Assembly (NCBI RefSeq): GCF_015751905.1
Contig: NZ_JADOUF010000001.1
Coordinates: 930,001-994,000 of the forward strand
Source: Longispora fulva
GTDB lineage: Bacteria; Actinomycetota; Actinomycetes; Mycobacteriales; Micromonosporaceae
DNA length: 64,000 bases
Direction: 5' to 3'
Part shown: positions 62,568 through 64,000 of the stretch, piece after piece
Layout: every line of letters begins with the position of its first letter
Numbering within the stretch: position 1 is the first letter of the stretch
The notes under the pieces: model-generated
What the model saw: only the letters and a program-made list of their open reading frames with translations
Database searches by the model: none
What the model was told of the DNA's origin: nothing
Translations under genes and position numbers: made by a program

Positions 62568-63122
62568 ATGACCACACTCGAGAACCGGCCCAACAGCGCG
62601 CTGCTCGTCGTCGACGTGCAGACCGGGGTCGTCGCGGAGGCCCACGAGCGCGACGCCGTCGTCGCGAACATCGCCAGCCTGGTCGAGAAGGCGCGCGGCG
62701 AGGGCGTCCCGGTCGTCTGGGTCCAGCACTCCGACGAGGATCTGCCCAGAGGCGGCGACGCCTGGCGGATCGTGCCGGAGCTGACCCCGGGCGATGTCGA
62801 GCCGCTCGTGGAGAAGAACTACGGCGACGCGTTCGAGGACACCACCCTCGAGTCGGTGCTGTCGGGTGCCGGGGTCGGGCGGCTGTTCGTGGTGGGCGCG
62901 TCGACCGGTTGGTGCGTCCGCTCGACGCTGCACGGCGCGTTCGTCCGCGGCTACGACACGACCCTGGTCAGCGACGCCCACACTACGGAGGACCAGACCG
63001 GGTGGGGCTCGCCGGCGCCGGAGGCCGTCATCGCGCACACGAACCTGTACTGGAACTACCAGACCGCCCCCGGCCGCACGGCCGCGGCGGTCGCGACGAA
63101 GGACGTCGACTTCGGCGCATAG
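62568..63122 (+). CDS. Isochorismatase-fold cysteine hydrolase
   Basis: A 184-residue cytosolic enzyme. The catalytic triad is readable: Asp16 in LLVVDVQTGV, a lysine in VEKNYGDAF and the cysteine in GASTGWCVRST. Members hydrolyse amides such as nicotinamide or ureidoacrylate; this one resembles general YecD-like proteins, so the substrate is open. GGGAAG lies just before ATG 62568. Confidence 0.92.
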   Translation: MTTLENRPNSALLVVDVQTGVVAEAHERDAVVANIASLVEKARGEGVPVVWVQHSDEDLPRGGDAWRIVPELTPGDVEPLVEKNYGDAFEDTTLESVLSGAGVGRLFVVGASTGWCVRSTLHGAFVRGYDTTLVSDAHTTEDQTGWGSPAPEAVIAHTNLYWNYQTAPGRTAAAVATKDVDFGA

Positions 63123-63130
63123 TGGTTCTG

Positions 63131-63159
63131 CCCGCCGCCGCGCCGCGCGCGGCGGCGGG
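63131..63159. terminator. Bidirectional hairpin terminator
   Basis: CCCGCCGCCGC (63131-63141) and GCGGCGGCGGG (63149-63159) form an 11-bp perfect stem with a 7-nt loop between convergent gene ends. Confidence 0.75.
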
Positions 63160-63166
63160 TCCGGGC

Positions 63167-63508
63167 TCACCCGTCCCGGGGCCAGACCTTTCGGGCGGTG
63201 GGGGTGGGGGCGTCCTCGTCGATGACGTAGCTCGTGTCCGCCTGGTAGGACCACAGCTGCTCCTGCGAGCCATTGTCGTAGGTGTACGCGCCGTGCGGTG
63301 CGCTGCTCGGGTCGCTGTGGACGGGGAAGGCCTCGCGGAGGTGGAGGGCGTCGGCGGTGCGTTCGTAGTAGGAGGTGCCGTTGCCGAACGGGTCCGGGTA
63401 CAGCCGCGGTTCGAGGGAGAGCAGCAGCTTCTCCCAGCCGGTCTGGCCCATAGCCAGCATCTCGTCGCGGTCGTCCTGGCTGAACTGGCCGGCTGTCGGG
63501 TCCAACAT
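63167..63508 (-). CDS. Hypothetical 113-residue protein
   Basis: ATG 63508 has GAGG 6 nt upstream. The product is soluble and acidic, with PTAGQFSQDDRDEMLAMGQT, PDPFGNGTSYYERTADALHL and SYVIDEDAPTPTARKVW. It has no membrane segment, cysteine or recognisable motif. It follows a NADAR gene on the same strand by 80 bases and may be cotranscribed with it. Confidence 0.65.
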   Translation of the reverse strand: MLDPTAGQFSQDDRDEMLAMGQTGWEKLLLSLEPRLYPDPFGNGTSYYERTADALHLREAFPVHSDPSSAPHGAYTYDNGSQEQLWSYQADTSYVIDEDAPTPTARKVWPRDG

Positions 63509-63588
63509 CGTGACCTCGGACCGTCGTCGGGGCGGAAGCCTCAGGCCGCTGCTGAGCGCCTCGGACGATTCCACATCGCATCCCGGTC

Positions 63589-64000
63589 CTACCACGGTCG
63601 ACCGTGGCTTCCCTGGACCTCGGCGCGGAGTTGGTTTCGGGTGCGCATCAGGATCCGGCCGAGCATGTTCCTGCCGGTCCCGGTCCTGCCGCGGCCCCAG
63701 TAGTGGTCGGTGGTGGTGTCCTCGACGATCTCCTCGTCGCCGGTGGACAGGAGGATGTCGCGGATGTCCGGGTGCGCCCGGAACTTGGTCGCCACGACAC
63801 GACGCATCACATCGTCCCTGACGCGGTCCCAGTCCCGCCGCAACGGCTTGGACGGGTCGCGGCCCAGCTCGGCGGCACGCAACGGCGTGCGGGCCCGACG
63901 GATGAGATCGGCATGGCGGGTGCCGATGAACTTCTGGGCCTGGAAGTAGTGCTCCGAGGTCGGCCACAGGTGCCCGTCGAGCTCCAGGTCGTGCGCGGAG
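63589..64000 (-). CDS. NADAR-family protein (YbiA-like), C-terminal part only
   Basis: The gene enters from the right edge, so the N-terminus is missing. The visible 137 residues contain WPTSEHYFQAQKFIGTRH, RRDWDRVRDDVMRRVVATKF, ILLSTGDEEIVEDTTTDHYW and GRNMLGRILMRTRNQLR. These are the standard second half of YbiA-type N-glycosidase/NADAR proteins (Glu in SEHYFQ, then the D-x-x-WG motif). It may cleave a glycosidic bond in reactive riboflavin intermediates or remove ADP-ribose. It is the second NADAR protein in the window, closer to YbiA than the one at 30653. Confidence 0.88.
   Translation of the reverse strand, partial: SAHDLELDGHLWPTSEHYFQAQKFIGTRHADLIRRARTPLRAAELGRDPSKPLRRDWDRVRDDVMRRVVATKFRAHPDIRDILLSTGDEEIVEDTTTDHYWGRGRTGTGRNMLGRILMRTRNQLRAEVQGSHGRPW

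Overview
The window is very GC-rich with near-saturated GC third positions. It uses GTG/TTG starts often and has tight GTGA/ATGA stop-start overlaps, PknB-type kinases, ECF42 sigma factors with DGPF partners and a PvcA/NRPS-type metabolite locus. This points to a filamentous actinomycete, plausibly Micromonosporaceae; that placement is inference, since no marker gene is present. I saw no tRNA, rRNA, CRISPR array, insertion sequence or prophage.

Layout. 1-1.9 kb holds the edge of a secreted beta-helix enzyme, two decayed gene remnants, a small membrane protein and a lipoprotein. 1.96-5.7 kb holds metH (cobalamin-dependent methionine synthase) behind what reads as an S-adenosylhomocysteine (SAH) riboswitch with a visible ribosome-binding-site switch. 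6-14 kb holds small proteins, an AlkX/YcaQ-type DNA glycosylase homologue, a secreted tannase-family esterase under tandem palindromic operators, a GlxA-type regulator diverging from a cupin, and membrane proteins. 14-20.6 kb holds a receptor Ser/Thr kinase with a Trp-Gln-Pro repeat juxtamembrane region, an FKBP prolyl isomerase, an MFS exporter and a secreted M4 metalloprotease. 21.7-28.1 kb is a D-amino-acid/acyl-amino-acid module: beta-lactamase-fold hydrolase, GNAT acyltransferase, enolase-superfamily racemase, PucR regulator and D-aminoacylase. 28.1-28.7 kb is a scar joining two truncated pseudogenes, an aldo/keto reductase and lutC.

28.8-40.8 kb looks like an unusual isonitrile/NRPS-type cluster. 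It has a stand-alone isocyanide synthase (PvcA family) with its Fe(II)/2-oxoglutarate oxygenase (PvcB family), a NADAR protein and a DrrAB-like ABC exporter. It also has an operon of a HAD-isocyanide-synthase-like fusion, an MFS exporter and an ATP-grasp ligase. Divergent from that operon is a free-standing adenylation domain with a threonine-like code, followed by a carrier-thioesterase with a cysteine nucleophile. The fusion gene and its surroundings are the best candidate for an undescribed system in this window.

40.8-50.5 kb returns to housekeeping and accessory genes: a VIT-family transporter, sugar-phosphate isomerase-like protein, GNAT, AraC/VOC pair, a NarL-type two-component system, a second M4 metalloprotease paralogous to the first, and a DUF998 protein. 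50.6-54.8 kb has two convergent ECF42 sigma/DGPF pairs; one sigma carries a degenerate tyrosine-recombinase-like C-terminus. 54.9-56.8 kb is a second DrrAB-like ABC exporter. 56.9-61.5 kb is a B12-binding radical SAM enzyme followed by a tightly coupled glycosyltransferase-deacetylase-epimerase operon, probably for a surface glycolipid or polysaccharide. 61.6-64 kb has a GNAT, an isochorismatase-fold hydrolase, an unknown protein and a second, partial NADAR protein.
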